A DNA stretch of 64,000 bases from the NCBI GenBank assembly GCA_016178705.1, contig JACOST010000014.1, positions 372,001 through 436,000 on the forward strand. Reading direction: 5' to 3'. Made by a program: the position numbers and the translations under genes. Shown piece after piece: positions 26,023 to 34,445 of the stretch (positions are counted from its first letter, which is position 1; each line of letters starts with the position of its first letter). The notes below the pieces were generated by a model. It was given only the letters and a program-made list of their open reading frames with translations, did no database searches and was not told the origin of the DNA. This stretch comes from Deltaproteobacteria bacterium (lineage in GTDB: Bacteria > Desulfobacterota > Binatia > HRBIN30 > JACQVA1).

Positions 26023-27216
26023 ATGAAGCGGATCTTGGTGGTGCGACCCGACTTCAATCCGCCCGGCGGGGGACGAAGCGTGGCCGCGTGGACCGTGCAA
26101 GCGCTCCGCGACGATCACCACGTCGATGTGCTCGCCGCGAAGCCGGTGAATATCGCCGCCATCAATCGTCACTACGGGACCACATTGCGGTCGACCGACA
26201 TCAGATCGCAGGCGGTCGCGCCACTGATCGGCAACCTGACGCGGCGTTTCGATCTGTGGCAGTACATTCACCTGCTGCGCCACGCGCAGCGCTTGCGCGG
26301 CAACTACGATGTGATGATCGGCCTGCAAAACGAGGCGGACTTCGGTGGTCGCGGCATTCAATACATCCACTACCCGCGCTTTCACGATCCGCGCATCAAT
26401 CCAAACGTGCCAAACGCGCCAAACGTGCCACGGGTGCCACGCGTGAGCGAGCCGGCCGACGGGCCGTCACCTCGTTGGTACCATCGCTCGCCAATCTTCA
26501 TGCGGTGGTACCTTCGCCTCGCGGGGATAGGATCGGGATTCTCGATGGCGCGCATGCGGGAGAATCTCACCTTCGCAAACTCCGATTGGACCGGACGACT
26601 GGTCAAGGCGGCGCATGGCATCGAGCCGACGACGCTGTATCCGCCGGTGGCGGACAGTTTTCCGCGGGTTCCATGGGAGCAGCGCAAGATGGGTTTTGTC
26701 TGCGTCGGCCGCATCGCTCCCGTGAAGCGGCTGGAGATGATCGTTGCCATTCTGGCCGCTGTGCGCCAGCGCGGCCACGACGTGCACTTGCACATTGCGG
26801 GCGTGCCCGGCAATCAGAACTATTTTCAACTCGTGCAACGCCTGTGCGCGCAGCACAGACCGTGGGTATCCCTCGATCTGGATCTGCCGCGTCCGGCGCT
26901 CGCGCAACTCATCGCCACCCATCGCTACGGCATTCACGGGATGGCGCGCGAGCGCTTCGGCATCGCCGTCGCTGAGATGGTGACGGCCGGATGCATCGTG
27001 TTTGTCCCCAATAACGGCGGGCAGGTCGAGATCATCGGCGACAGCGCGGAGCTGCGCTATGACACGCCCGACGAAGCCGTGGACAAGATCGACGCCGTGT
27101 TGCGCGAACCCGCGCGACAGGACGCGTTTCGCGAGATTCTCGCCGCGCGCAGTGCACGCTTTTCGGCGGCCGAGTTCATGCGGCAGATGCGCGCGGGCGT
27201 GGCGCAGTTCACCTGA
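26023..27216 (+). CDS. Glycosyltransferase family 4 with inserted 9-base tandem repeat
   Basis: The 397-residue GT4 starts KRILVVRPDFNPPGGGRSVAA. It has GFVCVGRIAPVKRLEMIVAI at the linker and MARERFGIAVAEMVTAGCIVFVP as donor-site block. Between the two Rossmann domains it carries a proline-rich stretch NVPNAPNVPRVPRVS, encoded by five 9-base units at 26401-26445. A Trp/Tyr-rich segment follows (PRWYHRSPIFMRWYLRL). The repeat keeps the frame and probably forms a loop. It is divergent from the epimerase and convergent with the haem-oxygenase-like gene. Confidence 0.86.
   Translation: MKRILVVRPDFNPPGGGRSVAAWTVQALRDDHHVDVLAAKPVNIAAINRHYGTTLRSTDIRSQAVAPLIGNLTRRFDLWQYIHLLRHAQRLRGNYDVMIGLQNEADFGGRGIQYIHYPRFHDPRINPNVPNAPNVPRVPRVSEPADGPSPRWYHRSPIFMRWYLRLAGIGSGFSMARMRENLTFANSDWTGRLVKAAHGIEPTTLYPPVADSFPRVPWEQRKMGFVCVGRIAPVKRLEMIVAILAAVRQRGHDVHLHIAGVPGNQNYFQLVQRLCAQHRPWVSLDLDLPRPALAQLIATHRYGIHGMARERFGIAVAEMVTAGCIVFVPNNGGQVEIIGDSAELRYDTPDEAVDKIDAVLREPARQDAFREILAARSARFSAAEFMRQMRAGVAQFT
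26401..26445 (+). repeat. Five 9-base tandem units inside the GT4 gene
   Basis: CCAAACGTG, CCAAACGCG, CCAAACGTG, CCACGGGTG, CCACGCGTG run in frame, encoding N-V-P, N-A-P, N-V-P, R-V-P, R-V-S. Three-codon units keep the reading frame. Copy number is likely to vary between strains. Confidence 0.7.
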
Positions 27217-27231
27217 GATCGCGCCGTCCGT

Positions 27232-28854
27232 TCAGGACAGACCCGACAGCCGCTTCATCCGCTTCAGCAGCCCTTCGTCCTTGCGGCGTTCGGAAAGAAT
27301 CTTGGTGATGTACGCACGTTTGAACAGCCAGCGCTGATGGCCGGTGACGAGAACCTCGGACACATACTCCCAGCCTTCGTCTTGCTCGAACGGTTCGATC
27401 TCCCGGTGCAACTTGAAAAAATAGTCGGCGAGATCGGGATCGACGCCGAGGCGTTCGAAGGCTGCCGTTAGCGGATGCTTCCCGGGCTTTGGCAGCAGCA
27501 GCCCCTCGCCGGCGGCACCGCCTTGGCCCAGCCCTAACGCGCGCTTGCCCATCTGCTCCTTCACCTTGGTCGGCGGACCGAGATGGAACGCGGCGATCGC
27601 CTCCTCCGGCGAACCGTGCACCAGAAACCACTTCGTCACATAGCCGCCGGCGATGGTCTCCGTCGGCGGATCCCACTGAAACAAGTCGGCGCGCGTGAGC
27701 CCGAGCGCTTGCTCGCAGAAGTCGGCCCAGATCTCCATGTGGTTGCGCGTGAGATAGCCACCCGACTCGGTGGCGAACGCTTGCGCAATCGCGCGCAAGG
27801 CGCGTCCCTCGGACAGGCGGGTGAATTGGCCCGCGATGTTGCGCGTGGCGTCCATGTGGATGAAATCCTTTACCAGCTCCTTGGTCGCGTCGATCGACGC
27901 GCGGCCGGAGAGCAGCAAGCCGAAGGCCGTCTCGGCAGGGCGCGGCAGCGCGAGGCAGAATTCGCCGAGTTCCGCTTCGAGTTCGTAGTAGCTCTGATCG
28001 TCGCCGGTCTTGAACGACGATCCCGGCGGCGGCCACACAAAGTCGGGAAGCGAGTACGTGCCCGCGATCATCTGACTCCAGGCCGTGCGCATGTTCTGAT
28101 AGATCAGCAACCAGTGCCGCAAGGTGGTGCGCAGGAGTTCCTGCTGTGACGCGTCGGCCGCAAACTCGCTGACGATCTCCCACACCGGTTCACCGACGAA
28201 GCCGCGGAAGTCCTCGTACGCGCGCCAGTACGCCACCGCATCCTCGGTGAGCTTGTAGGCGCGCTTGAGGTACTCGGCGATGCCGCGCTGGCACAGCCAG
28301 GGGCGTTCGTCGCGCACGACATCGAGCAGCGCCCCTTCCGCGGCGAGCGCGCTGACCACGTAGCCTTCCTCGAAACTGGAGAATTGGAACTGCAGCCGCG
28401 TGTAGGTCGCCTGCATAGTTTCCGGACAAGCGTAGTGGGCTTCGAGATCGGCCGGCGTGAGGCCGAACGCCGCGGCGAAGCGCAGGAAGAGTTGCAGCGG
28501 CGGCGTGGTCACTTGGTGAAAGCCAGTCTTGCGATTGACGAGCTGGCTCAAGGCGAGGAACAGTCCGCGGCGGCGGCAGCGCGCGATCATCGCCGCGGTG
28601 CCCTGCGCGTCCATGCGGATGAATTGGTAGTAGTCCTTGATCCAGCGCTGCATCGCCTCGCGCGAGGCGGTGCCGTACCTTAGCGCTTCGGCGAGCGCCG
28701 CATCGATCGGGTAGGCGCGCACCAGCGCCTTCAGCTCATCGATGAACTCCACGACTGGCTTCGCCGGCTCAGGCCGCTCGTGGGCGTAGAGGTCGAGGAA
28801 CGCGCTCGCGTTTGGTGCCGGTGCAGGTGAGTGCTGTTTAGTTGCGATCGCCAT
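27232..28854 (-). CDS. Tandem haem-oxygenase-like (TenA/PqqC/HDO-fold) protein
   Basis: The 540-residue protein appears to be two copies of the haem-oxygenase-like helical fold. Domain 1 (about 35-260) has AMQRWIKDYYQFIRMDAQGTAAM, QFSSFEEGYVVSALAAEGALLD and YWRAYEDFRG; domain 2 (about 300-520) repeats ATKELVKDFIHMDATRN, YLTRNHMEIWADFCEQALGL and GGYVTKWFLVHGSPEEAIAAFHLG. Members of this fold include TenA, PqqC and diiron HDO oxidases. Single-domain proteins of about 220-250 residues are usual, so the duplication is noteworthy. The chemistry cannot be deduced. The ATG at 28854 has a GGAGG a few bases upstream; the neighbouring gene on the same strand starts beyond 28949. Confidence 0.68.
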   Translation of the reverse strand: MAIATKQHSPAPAPNASAFLDLYAHERPEPAKPVVEFIDELKALVRAYPIDAALAEALRYGTASREAMQRWIKDYYQFIRMDAQGTAAMIARCRRRGLFLALSQLVNRKTGFHQVTTPPLQLFLRFAAAFGLTPADLEAHYACPETMQATYTRLQFQFSSFEEGYVVSALAAEGALLDVVRDERPWLCQRGIAEYLKRAYKLTEDAVAYWRAYEDFRGFVGEPVWEIVSEFAADASQQELLRTTLRHWLLIYQNMRTAWSQMIAGTYSLPDFVWPPPGSSFKTGDDQSYYELEAELGEFCLALPRPAETAFGLLLSGRASIDATKELVKDFIHMDATRNIAGQFTRLSEGRALRAIAQAFATESGGYLTRNHMEIWADFCEQALGLTRADLFQWDPPTETIAGGYVTKWFLVHGSPEEAIAAFHLGPPTKVKEQMGKRALGLGQGGAAGEGLLLPKPGKHPLTAAFERLGVDPDLADYFFKLHREIEPFEQDEGWEYVSEVLVTGHQRWLFKRAYITKILSERRKDEGLLKRMKRLSGLS

Positions 28855-28948
28855 GGTCAGTTCCTCCGGCTCTACCTCACTTGATGCTGGGCGGCTAACA
28901 CAGGTTCATCGAGTCGAGCAAACCCAAGTGGGCGGCACGCTGGCGCTC

Positions 28949-29593
28949 TTACGCCGGACTCTCGCGGCTAGTGAGAGTAGCAAGCCAGCGGTCGAACTCG
29001 TCTTCACCAACGCGCTGCGGATTCTCCGGATCGAGCGACCAGCGCTGCGAATTGGTTGCGATGTAGTCGCGGATGCGATTCAGCTCGTCGTCGGTGCGGA
29101 TGACATGTTCGTAGTAGTTGTGTTGCCAGACGAGCGCGCGGGGCGTGGTGCGAGTCGCGTTGATGCGTTTTGTGACCGCAGCTTTGAAGGAGCCCACGAT
29201 CGCTCCCACCGAACGCGAGATCGGGCCGCTAGCCTTCCGGTGTAGGGGCGACGCATGCGTCGCCCGGCGGTGGGGTGCGGGATCAGGCCAGGAGGGCGAC
29301 GCATGCGTCGCCCCTACACCGGAAATGGCGAAGATACCGTGCACATGGTTTGGCATCACCACAAAGGCGTCCAACTCCACGTGGTGCGCGTGCTGTGGAA
29401 TTGCGTCCCAACACTCCTCGACGACGACGCCGTACGCGCTGAGGCCAGTTTGACCGTCAAGGATTTCTCCGAACCAATGCCTTCGCTCGTGAGCGCAGAT
29501 CGTGATGAAGTACACGCCGGTCTGCGTGTAGTCGTAGTTCGCCAACCGAATCGAACGGCGCCGCGCAACGTCGGGCGATGCGACGATCGGCAC
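28949..29593 (-). mobile_element. RAYT / IS200-like tyrosine transposase unit
   Basis: This is the domain of the fused frame that would be produced from GTG 29593 (214 residues). The HUH histidines (NHVHGIF) and the catalytic Tyr (NYYEHVI) are present, so it looks intact. Transposases of this class move or domesticate REP palindromes. Two exact 29-base inverted copies of such a palindrome lie inside its own coding sequence, adding an ATHASP-containing loop between the HUH and Tyr motifs. Confidence 0.7.
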
Positions 29594-31144
29594 CGCCCCC
29601 CGTTTCGCTTTCAATGGCACGACGCGCTTGGCGATCCGTCCAGCCGCCAACGCGGCTAGCGCCGCGCGTTGCGGCTTCGAGGTGCCACCCAGCGGCACGT
29701 CGCTGCGCTCGATGAACAGGTAGCGCTCGGGCCACTTGTAATGCGACAGCGCCTCGCGAGCGAGCGCACGCAGATCGGTTTCGCTCGCCGCTGCGCCGGG
29801 CTTCGACACAATCATCGCGACAACGTCGTGCTCCAATCCGTCTATCGGCAGGCCGACCACGTACACCGCCTCGACGGCAGGATGCGCGCTCAACACGTTT
29901 TCGACCTCGACGGGTGACACATTGATGCCCTTGACGCGAAGCAAGTCTTTGCTGCGACCAATGAAGTGCAGCGTGCCGTTGCCATCGATGCGCCCGAGAT
30001 CACCGGTGAGGAACCAACCGTCCGGATCGAGCCCGGTACCCGCGGGTTGTTTGTAGTAGCCGCTGAACAGGCCCGGACCACGCACCGCGATCTCGCCGGC
30101 CGCATCATCTGAAGAACTCTGGCCGCCAATGATGCGAAGCTCAACACCCGGCAGAGCTGCGCCGAGTTGCGTCTGGCGCTCCGCAGCCGCGTCTTGCCAA
30201 CTCAGTGCGGTAACGTAGCCGGCCATCTCGGTCATGCCGTAGCCGGTGATGAAGCGCGCATCGGCAGCGAGATGCCCGGCGAACCACTCGACCCGACCGC
30301 CGCCGCGACGCACCTGACTCAGCAGGGACGGCGCGCAGTCACCGTGCGCCAGCAACTGGCCGACCTGCGGCGGGCGCAGGTGGAGCGCGCTCGGCCGGTG
30401 TTGCTGCAACGCGGCGATCAGACCATCAACGGTGTACGTTTCCATCACGATCAGCGCGCAGCCGGTTGCCAACGTCGGCAGTGCGCGAATCGCCAGGCCG
30501 GCGACCCAGAACAGCGGCAAGGTCGACAGCAGCGCATCGTCGCGCGTCAACCCGGTGCGCTCCGCGGTTGGCAGCACGGTGGCGAGCAGCGCGCGATGAC
30601 TCAGCATGACGCCCTTGGGCTGCCCGGTTGTCCCCGAAGTGTAGAGGATGCATGCGACGGACTCAGAGTCGATCTCTCCTTGTAGGGGCGACGCATGCGT
30701 CGCCCTCGCCTCATCGATGCGCAGCACCGCGCGCAAGCGGGGCAGCGGTGGCAACGACCGCAGCATCGCCAGATAGTCGTGCGAGCGCAGTTGCGGCTGC
30801 ACGACCAGCAGATCGACATCGGCGTGATCGAGAATCGTCTCAAGTTCGCGCGCGGTAACGAACGTCGAGATCGGCACCAACGTCGCCCCGGCACGCCAGA
30901 CGCCGAACGCGACCGCGAGCCAGTCGGGGCTGTTGCCGGCGAGCAATCCAATATGCGCGCCGCGTCCGCAACCCGCCGCCGCGAACGCCGCGGCCCAGGC
31001 GTCGGTGGCGCGATCCAAGGCGGCGAAGCTGAGCGTGCCGTGCTCGCCTACCACTGCCGCACGTTCGCCGTGCTCGGCGGACAAGCGATGCAACAGCGCG
31101 CTGAGATTCTTCGCCTGCGGCTCAGAATGACTCGGCGGCGACAT
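28949..31144 (-). CDS. AMP-dependent acyl-CoA ligase fused in frame to a RAYT (IS200-like) transposase
   Basis: The open frame from ATG 31144 to 28949 is 731 residues without a stop. Residues 1-517 are an adenylate-forming acyl-CoA ligase: ILYTSGTTGQPKGVM (AMP-binding), GYGMTE, GWFLTGDLG, KDLLRVKGINVSPVEVENVL, and SKPQR near the usual catalytic Lys. Residues about 518-731, from the GTG at 29593, are a REP-associated tyrosine transposase: RLANYDYTQTGVYFITICAHERRHWFG, MPNHVHGIF (HUH metal motif) and YYEHVIRTDDELNRIRDYI with the catalytic Tyr. The ligase normally stops soon after KPQR, so the transposase seems to have arrived at its 3' end and removed the stop. RAYT may also be translated from its own GTG. 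An ATHASP motif from a palindrome lies in the ligase (near residue 150). Confidence 0.7.
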   Translation of the reverse strand: MSPPSHSEPQAKNLSALLHRLSAEHGERAAVVGEHGTLSFAALDRATDAWAAAFAAAGCGRGAHIGLLAGNSPDWLAVAFGVWRAGATLVPISTFVTARELETILDHADVDLLVVQPQLRSHDYLAMLRSLPPLPRLRAVLRIDEARATHASPLQGEIDSESVACILYTSGTTGQPKGVMLSHRALLATVLPTAERTGLTRDDALLSTLPLFWVAGLAIRALPTLATGCALIVMETYTVDGLIAALQQHRPSALHLRPPQVGQLLAHGDCAPSLLSQVRRGGGRVEWFAGHLAADARFITGYGMTEMAGYVTALSWQDAAAERQTQLGAALPGVELRIIGGQSSSDDAAGEIAVRGPGLFSGYYKQPAGTGLDPDGWFLTGDLGRIDGNGTLHFIGRSKDLLRVKGINVSPVEVENVLSAHPAVEAVYVVGLPIDGLEHDVVAMIVSKPGAAASETDLRALAREALSHYKWPERYLFIERSDVPLGGTSKPQRAALAALAAGRIAKRVVPLKAKRGAVPIVASPDVARRRSIRLANYDYTQTGVYFITICAHERRHWFGEILDGQTGLSAYGVVVEECWDAIPQHAHHVELDAFVVMPNHVHGIFAISGVGATHASPSWPDPAPHRRATHASPLHRKASGPISRSVGAIVGSFKAAVTKRINATRTTPRALVWQHNYYEHVIRTDDELNRIRDYIATNSQRWSLDPENPQRVGEDEFDRWLATLTSRESPA
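29237..29322. repeat. 29-base inverted repeat pair inside the RAYT gene
   Basis: CCGGTGTAGGGGCGACGCAT begins at 29237. The 29-base arm to 29265 is the exact reverse complement of 29294-29322, with 28 bases between. Each arm holds the perfect 20-base palindrome GGGCGACGCATGCGTCGCCC (29246-29265 and 29294-29313). It is translated in frame as part of the transposase. Confidence 0.9.
30686..30705. repeat. Third copy of the same palindrome, inside the ligase domain
   Basis: GGGCGACGCATGCGTCGCCC recurs exactly here, with the GTA flank, translated on the minus strand as R-A-T-H-A-S-P between EA and LQGEID, just before the AMP-binding motif. It is an in-frame insertion that keeps the ligase frame open. 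Confidence 0.9.
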
Positions 31145-31206
31145 TCCCTCGTGACCTGTTCGTTCCACGTATTCCGCTTGCTCCGCGCCACCGACCTTTT
31201 GTATGT

Positions 31207-31218
31207 TAACGTCCGTTA
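31207..31218. promoter_or_regulatory. Candidate operator (inverted repeat) between divergent ligase and amidohydrolase genes
   Basis: TAACG-TC-CGTTA is a perfect 5+5 inverted repeat in the 105-base gap between the divergent acyl-CoA ligase (start 31144) and amidohydrolase (start 31250). Its position suits a regulator of both; TetR-family repressors often use such short dyads. No regulator gene is adjacent. Confidence 0.35.
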
Positions 31219-31249
31219 GTTCAAGCACCGGCTCCCAGGAGGTTTCTCG

Positions 31250-32461
31250 ATGACTCACGCGCTTCCGTCTTCCGTTGTCGATGCCGATGGGCATGTTCTC
31301 GAGCATCCCGATGGCATGCTGCGCTTCGCGCCGGCCAAATTTCGTGATCGCATTTGGCATATCGAGGTGCGCGCGGATGGCAGCGAGTGGCTGCACTTCA
31401 ACGGCCACACGCGCGCCGCCGGCGGCCTCGCGCTCGCCGGCACGGCCGGCATGAGTATGGAAGACCGCAACCGCGCGCTGACCGGCAAGATGAAGTACAG
31501 CGAAGTACGTCCGGGGGCGTTTGCACCGGCGCCGCGCCTCCCCGACCTCGATCGCGACGGCATTACGCAATCGGTGCTGTACCCCACCCTGCTGCTGAGT
31601 CTGCCGTCGTTGCCGGACACGGAGTTCGCGGAGGTCCAGGCCAACGCTTACAACGAATGGCTGACCGAATTCTGCGCCTACGCACCGCAGCGGTTCTTCG
31701 GCGTCGCCGTGGTGCCGACCCAGGACATGGAACGGGCCGTCCGCACCATTCGGCGCGCGAAGGAGTTGGGGCATGTGGGCGTGTTCATCCGCCCGAACCC
31801 TGCCATTGATGGCCGCAAGCTCAACGATCCGCTCTACGATCCGTTGTGGCAGACCTGCCAAGAGTTGCAGATGCCGGTCGGCCTGCACCCGTTCCTCGCG
31901 CCGGATATGCCGGGCGCCTGCCGCGCGCTTGGCTACGCGGAGATGCGCGCCAAGGGCGTCGACTACGGCAAGAGCGGCAGCGCCGATCCGGTGCGCAACC
32001 TCGGCAACATCTTCTTCAGTCAGGCGCTCGCCAATCCGTTCGACATGATGGAGTGCGTCGCGCTGTTCTGCGCCGGCGGCATCCTCGAACGTTTTCCGCA
32101 GCTCACCGTGTTGTTCCTCGAGGCCAACGGCGGCTGGATCGTCTCGCTGCTCGAACGACTCGACCATCACTTCGAAATTTTCCGCTGGGACGTGCCGTGG
32201 CTGAAGATGAAGCCGTCGGAGTACTTCCGTCGCCAGTGCTACATTTCGTTTGATCCGGATGAAACGACGCTGCGCTTCACCGCCGAGCATCCGCTCGTCG
32301 GCGCGGAGCGCATCATCTGGGCGAGCGACTATCCGCACCCCGACGCGAAGTTTCCCGGCGTGGTCGACGAACTGCAGCAAGCCACGGCGGGCCTGACATC
32401 GACGCAGCGCGCGCAGATCTTCGGTCTCAACGCGCGCGCCCTGTACCACCTGCCAGGGTAG
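31250..32461 (+). CDS. Amidohydrolase family (amidohydrolase_2/ACMSD-like) protein
   Basis: The 403-residue protein is a metal-dependent TIM-barrel hydrolase or decarboxylase: VVDADGHVLEHP (the DxH metal site), RFFGVAVVPTQDME, MPVGLHPFLAPDMPG with the conserved His, LTVLFLEANGGWIVSLLERLDHHFE, and IIWASDYPHPDAKFPG with the final Asp. A strong GGAGG lies 8 bases before the ATG. It is divergent from the ligase, suggesting a shared catabolic theme (ring-cleavage or related acid). The exact substrate is unknown. Confidence 0.87.
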   Translation: MTHALPSSVVDADGHVLEHPDGMLRFAPAKFRDRIWHIEVRADGSEWLHFNGHTRAAGGLALAGTAGMSMEDRNRALTGKMKYSEVRPGAFAPAPRLPDLDRDGITQSVLYPTLLLSLPSLPDTEFAEVQANAYNEWLTEFCAYAPQRFFGVAVVPTQDMERAVRTIRRAKELGHVGVFIRPNPAIDGRKLNDPLYDPLWQTCQELQMPVGLHPFLAPDMPGACRALGYAEMRAKGVDYGKSGSADPVRNLGNIFFSQALANPFDMMECVALFCAGGILERFPQLTVLFLEANGGWIVSLLERLDHHFEIFRWDVPWLKMKPSEYFRRQCYISFDPDETTLRFTAEHPLVGAERIIWASDYPHPDAKFPGVVDELQQATAGLTSTQRAQIFGLNARALYHLPG

Positions 32462-32598
32462 CGCGCGCTGATCCGCAGTGGCATCGGCCGCAACGGTGCA
32501 TGCGCATCGGCGCGCACGCGACTGATTCTCCAATTCTTCGCTTGCATCGCCTCGGTGCGAACGGTAAAGCCTGGGCTCTCGCAGCCTCCCCTCGTTTC

Positions 32599-34362
32599 AT
32601 GTCGAATCCGAAGCCGAATAGCGCGAAGCCGAAGAGCGAACACGTTCCCTTCGGAATCAAGCTGGCGTATGGCGCGCCCAACTTCGCCGGCGCCGCGATG
32701 CTGATTCCGATCCTCATCCACATGCCGAAGTTCTACGCCGATGTGGTGCTGGTGCCGCTCGGTTCGCTTGCCATCGCGATTGCCATCGCCCGCGCGCTCG
32801 ATGCGCTGAGTGACCCGCTCTTCGGTTGGCTCTCCGATCGCAGCCAGACCCGCTTCGGTCGCCGCCGCCCGTACATGGCAATCATGGCGCCGCTATGCGC
32901 GGTCGCGTTCTGGTTGCTCTTCACGCCGCCCGAGACCCTGACGAAAAACTCCGCGGCGTTGTGGTTTGGGGTCACGTTCATCCTCTACTCGGTGTTCCAC
33001 ACCGCGTACGCGCTGCCACACTACGCGTTGGGCCCCGAATTGACGCTCGACTACCACGAGCGCTCGCGGCTCTTCGGCGTGCGCGAGGGCTTTACCATCC
33101 TCGGCACGATCATCGCGTCGGTAGCGCCCGGCATCTTGATTGCCCGCGGCATGAGCGAGCGGCACGCGTTCGGCCTGCTCGGTGTCGTATTCGCCGTCTT
33201 GCTGGTGGTGCTGGTTGGCATTCTGGTCGTCACCGTGCGCGAGCGGCCCGACTTCACCGCCCGCGAACCGAATCCGTTCGTGCCAGGTGTTCGACGGGCA
33301 CTGCGCAATCGCCCCTTTCGCATTCTCTTGCTCACCTACGTGGTCGGCAGCATCACCGGCGCGATCCCGGGGACGCTCATGCCGTTTTTCAACGCTTACG
33401 TGATTCGGCCGGCCAATCCGGAGCGGTGGTTGGCGATCTTTCTTGCGGCATACTTCTTCACCGGCTTTCTCTGCTTACCGCTGTGGGTGATGTTGGCGCG
33501 CAAGTTCGGCAAGCGCGCGACCTGGCTGGCCAGCTTCGTGATGGGGACCACCGGTGGCGCGGCGATGTTCTTCCTCGGCGAAGGCGACACCATCCCGCTG
33601 CTGATTCTGATCTCGTGGTCGGGCTCGAGCTTCGGCGCGGGTCTCTTTCTCGGCCCCGCGATTCAGGCCGACGTGATCGACTACGACGAACTGCACACCG
33701 GCAAGCGGCGCGAAGCGCAGTACTCGGCCTTCTGGGCGATGCTGCCAAAATTCGTCGCCATCCCGAGCGCGGCGATTCCAATCGCGGTGCTCGGGTCGAT
33801 CGGCTACGTGCCGAACGCGGTGCAAACGCCAGTCGTGGTGTTCGCGATCAAAGCGATCTTCGCGCTGACGCCGGCCGCGTGCTCCGTGCTGGCGTTCTTC
33901 ATCGCGTGGCGCTTCCCGATCGACGAGAAGATGCACCGGGCGATTCTCGACGGCATCGCCAAGCACGCGCAGGGCGAGACCATCAACGATCCGCTCACCG
34001 GACAGAAATTGCCGCCGCCGCGCGGACGGGTGGTCGACGAAGACACGGGCTGGTTCCTCGACCACTTCTCGCCGCGCGAGTTGCACCGCTTCCTCGATCG
34101 CGGCCAGCGCGGCATCGTGTTCGACGCGTGGCGCGCCGCGCTCGGCGCGATCGTCATCTGTCTAGTCGCGCTCGCGCTGGTGGCCACGCAAATGACCAAC
34201 CTCGACCGCGACCCCGGACCGGTGCCGACACTCGCCGTCGTCTCCGCTGGCTTTGCCTTCGCCGTGTTCGTCTTTCATCTGATGCGCGTGCAACCAGCGC
34301 GGCGACTGGCCGCCGGCGCGGTCCCGGCCGACATCGTTCGCGCCCATCTCAACGGGCATTGA
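32599..34362 (+). CDS. GPH-family (glycoside-pentoside-hexuronide type) MFS cation symporter
   Basis: The 587-residue protein has MFS hallmarks: GIKLAYGAPNFAGAAMLIPILI, RALDALSDPLFGWLSDRSQTRFGRRRPYM (the GWLSDR..RFGRRRP loop), VIDYDELHTGKRREAQYSAF and about twelve to fourteen helices. It is about 120 residues longer than usual GPH proteins because of a cytosolic loop after helix 12 and two extra C-terminal helices. ATG 32599 begins just before the conserved FGIKLAYG and was chosen over the upstream starts. It follows the amidohydrolase on the same strand (137-base gap), so they may be co-transcribed. A second GPH protein is at 48189. Confidence 0.82.
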   Translation: MSNPKPNSAKPKSEHVPFGIKLAYGAPNFAGAAMLIPILIHMPKFYADVVLVPLGSLAIAIAIARALDALSDPLFGWLSDRSQTRFGRRRPYMAIMAPLCAVAFWLLFTPPETLTKNSAALWFGVTFILYSVFHTAYALPHYALGPELTLDYHERSRLFGVREGFTILGTIIASVAPGILIARGMSERHAFGLLGVVFAVLLVVLVGILVVTVRERPDFTAREPNPFVPGVRRALRNRPFRILLLTYVVGSITGAIPGTLMPFFNAYVIRPANPERWLAIFLAAYFFTGFLCLPLWVMLARKFGKRATWLASFVMGTTGGAAMFFLGEGDTIPLLILISWSGSSFGAGLFLGPAIQADVIDYDELHTGKRREAQYSAFWAMLPKFVAIPSAAIPIAVLGSIGYVPNAVQTPVVVFAIKAIFALTPAACSVLAFFIAWRFPIDEKMHRAILDGIAKHAQGETINDPLTGQKLPPPRGRVVDEDTGWFLDHFSPRELHRFLDRGQRGIVFDAWRAALGAIVICLVALALVATQMTNLDRDPGPVPTLAVVSAGFAFAVFVFHLMRVQPARRLAAGAVPADIVRAHLNGH

Positions 34363-34445
34363 TCCGGCCTTCTCTGCGGAGATTCTTGCAAGCCGGGCCT
34401 CGGCCGTGCCAGACTAGTGGCCGATACGCGGCAAGGAGGATACCC

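Noticed and set aside
31145-32533. Upstream part of a long minus-strand frame continuous with the ligase
   Set aside because: It is antisense to the clear amidohydrolase gene; the ligase has its own ATG at 31144 just before conserved sequence.
32826-34445. Long plus-strand frame that ends in the VOC protein
   Set aside because: It is an out-of-frame shadow of the GPH transporter; the VOC gene has its own ATG at 34446 with a strong ribosome site.
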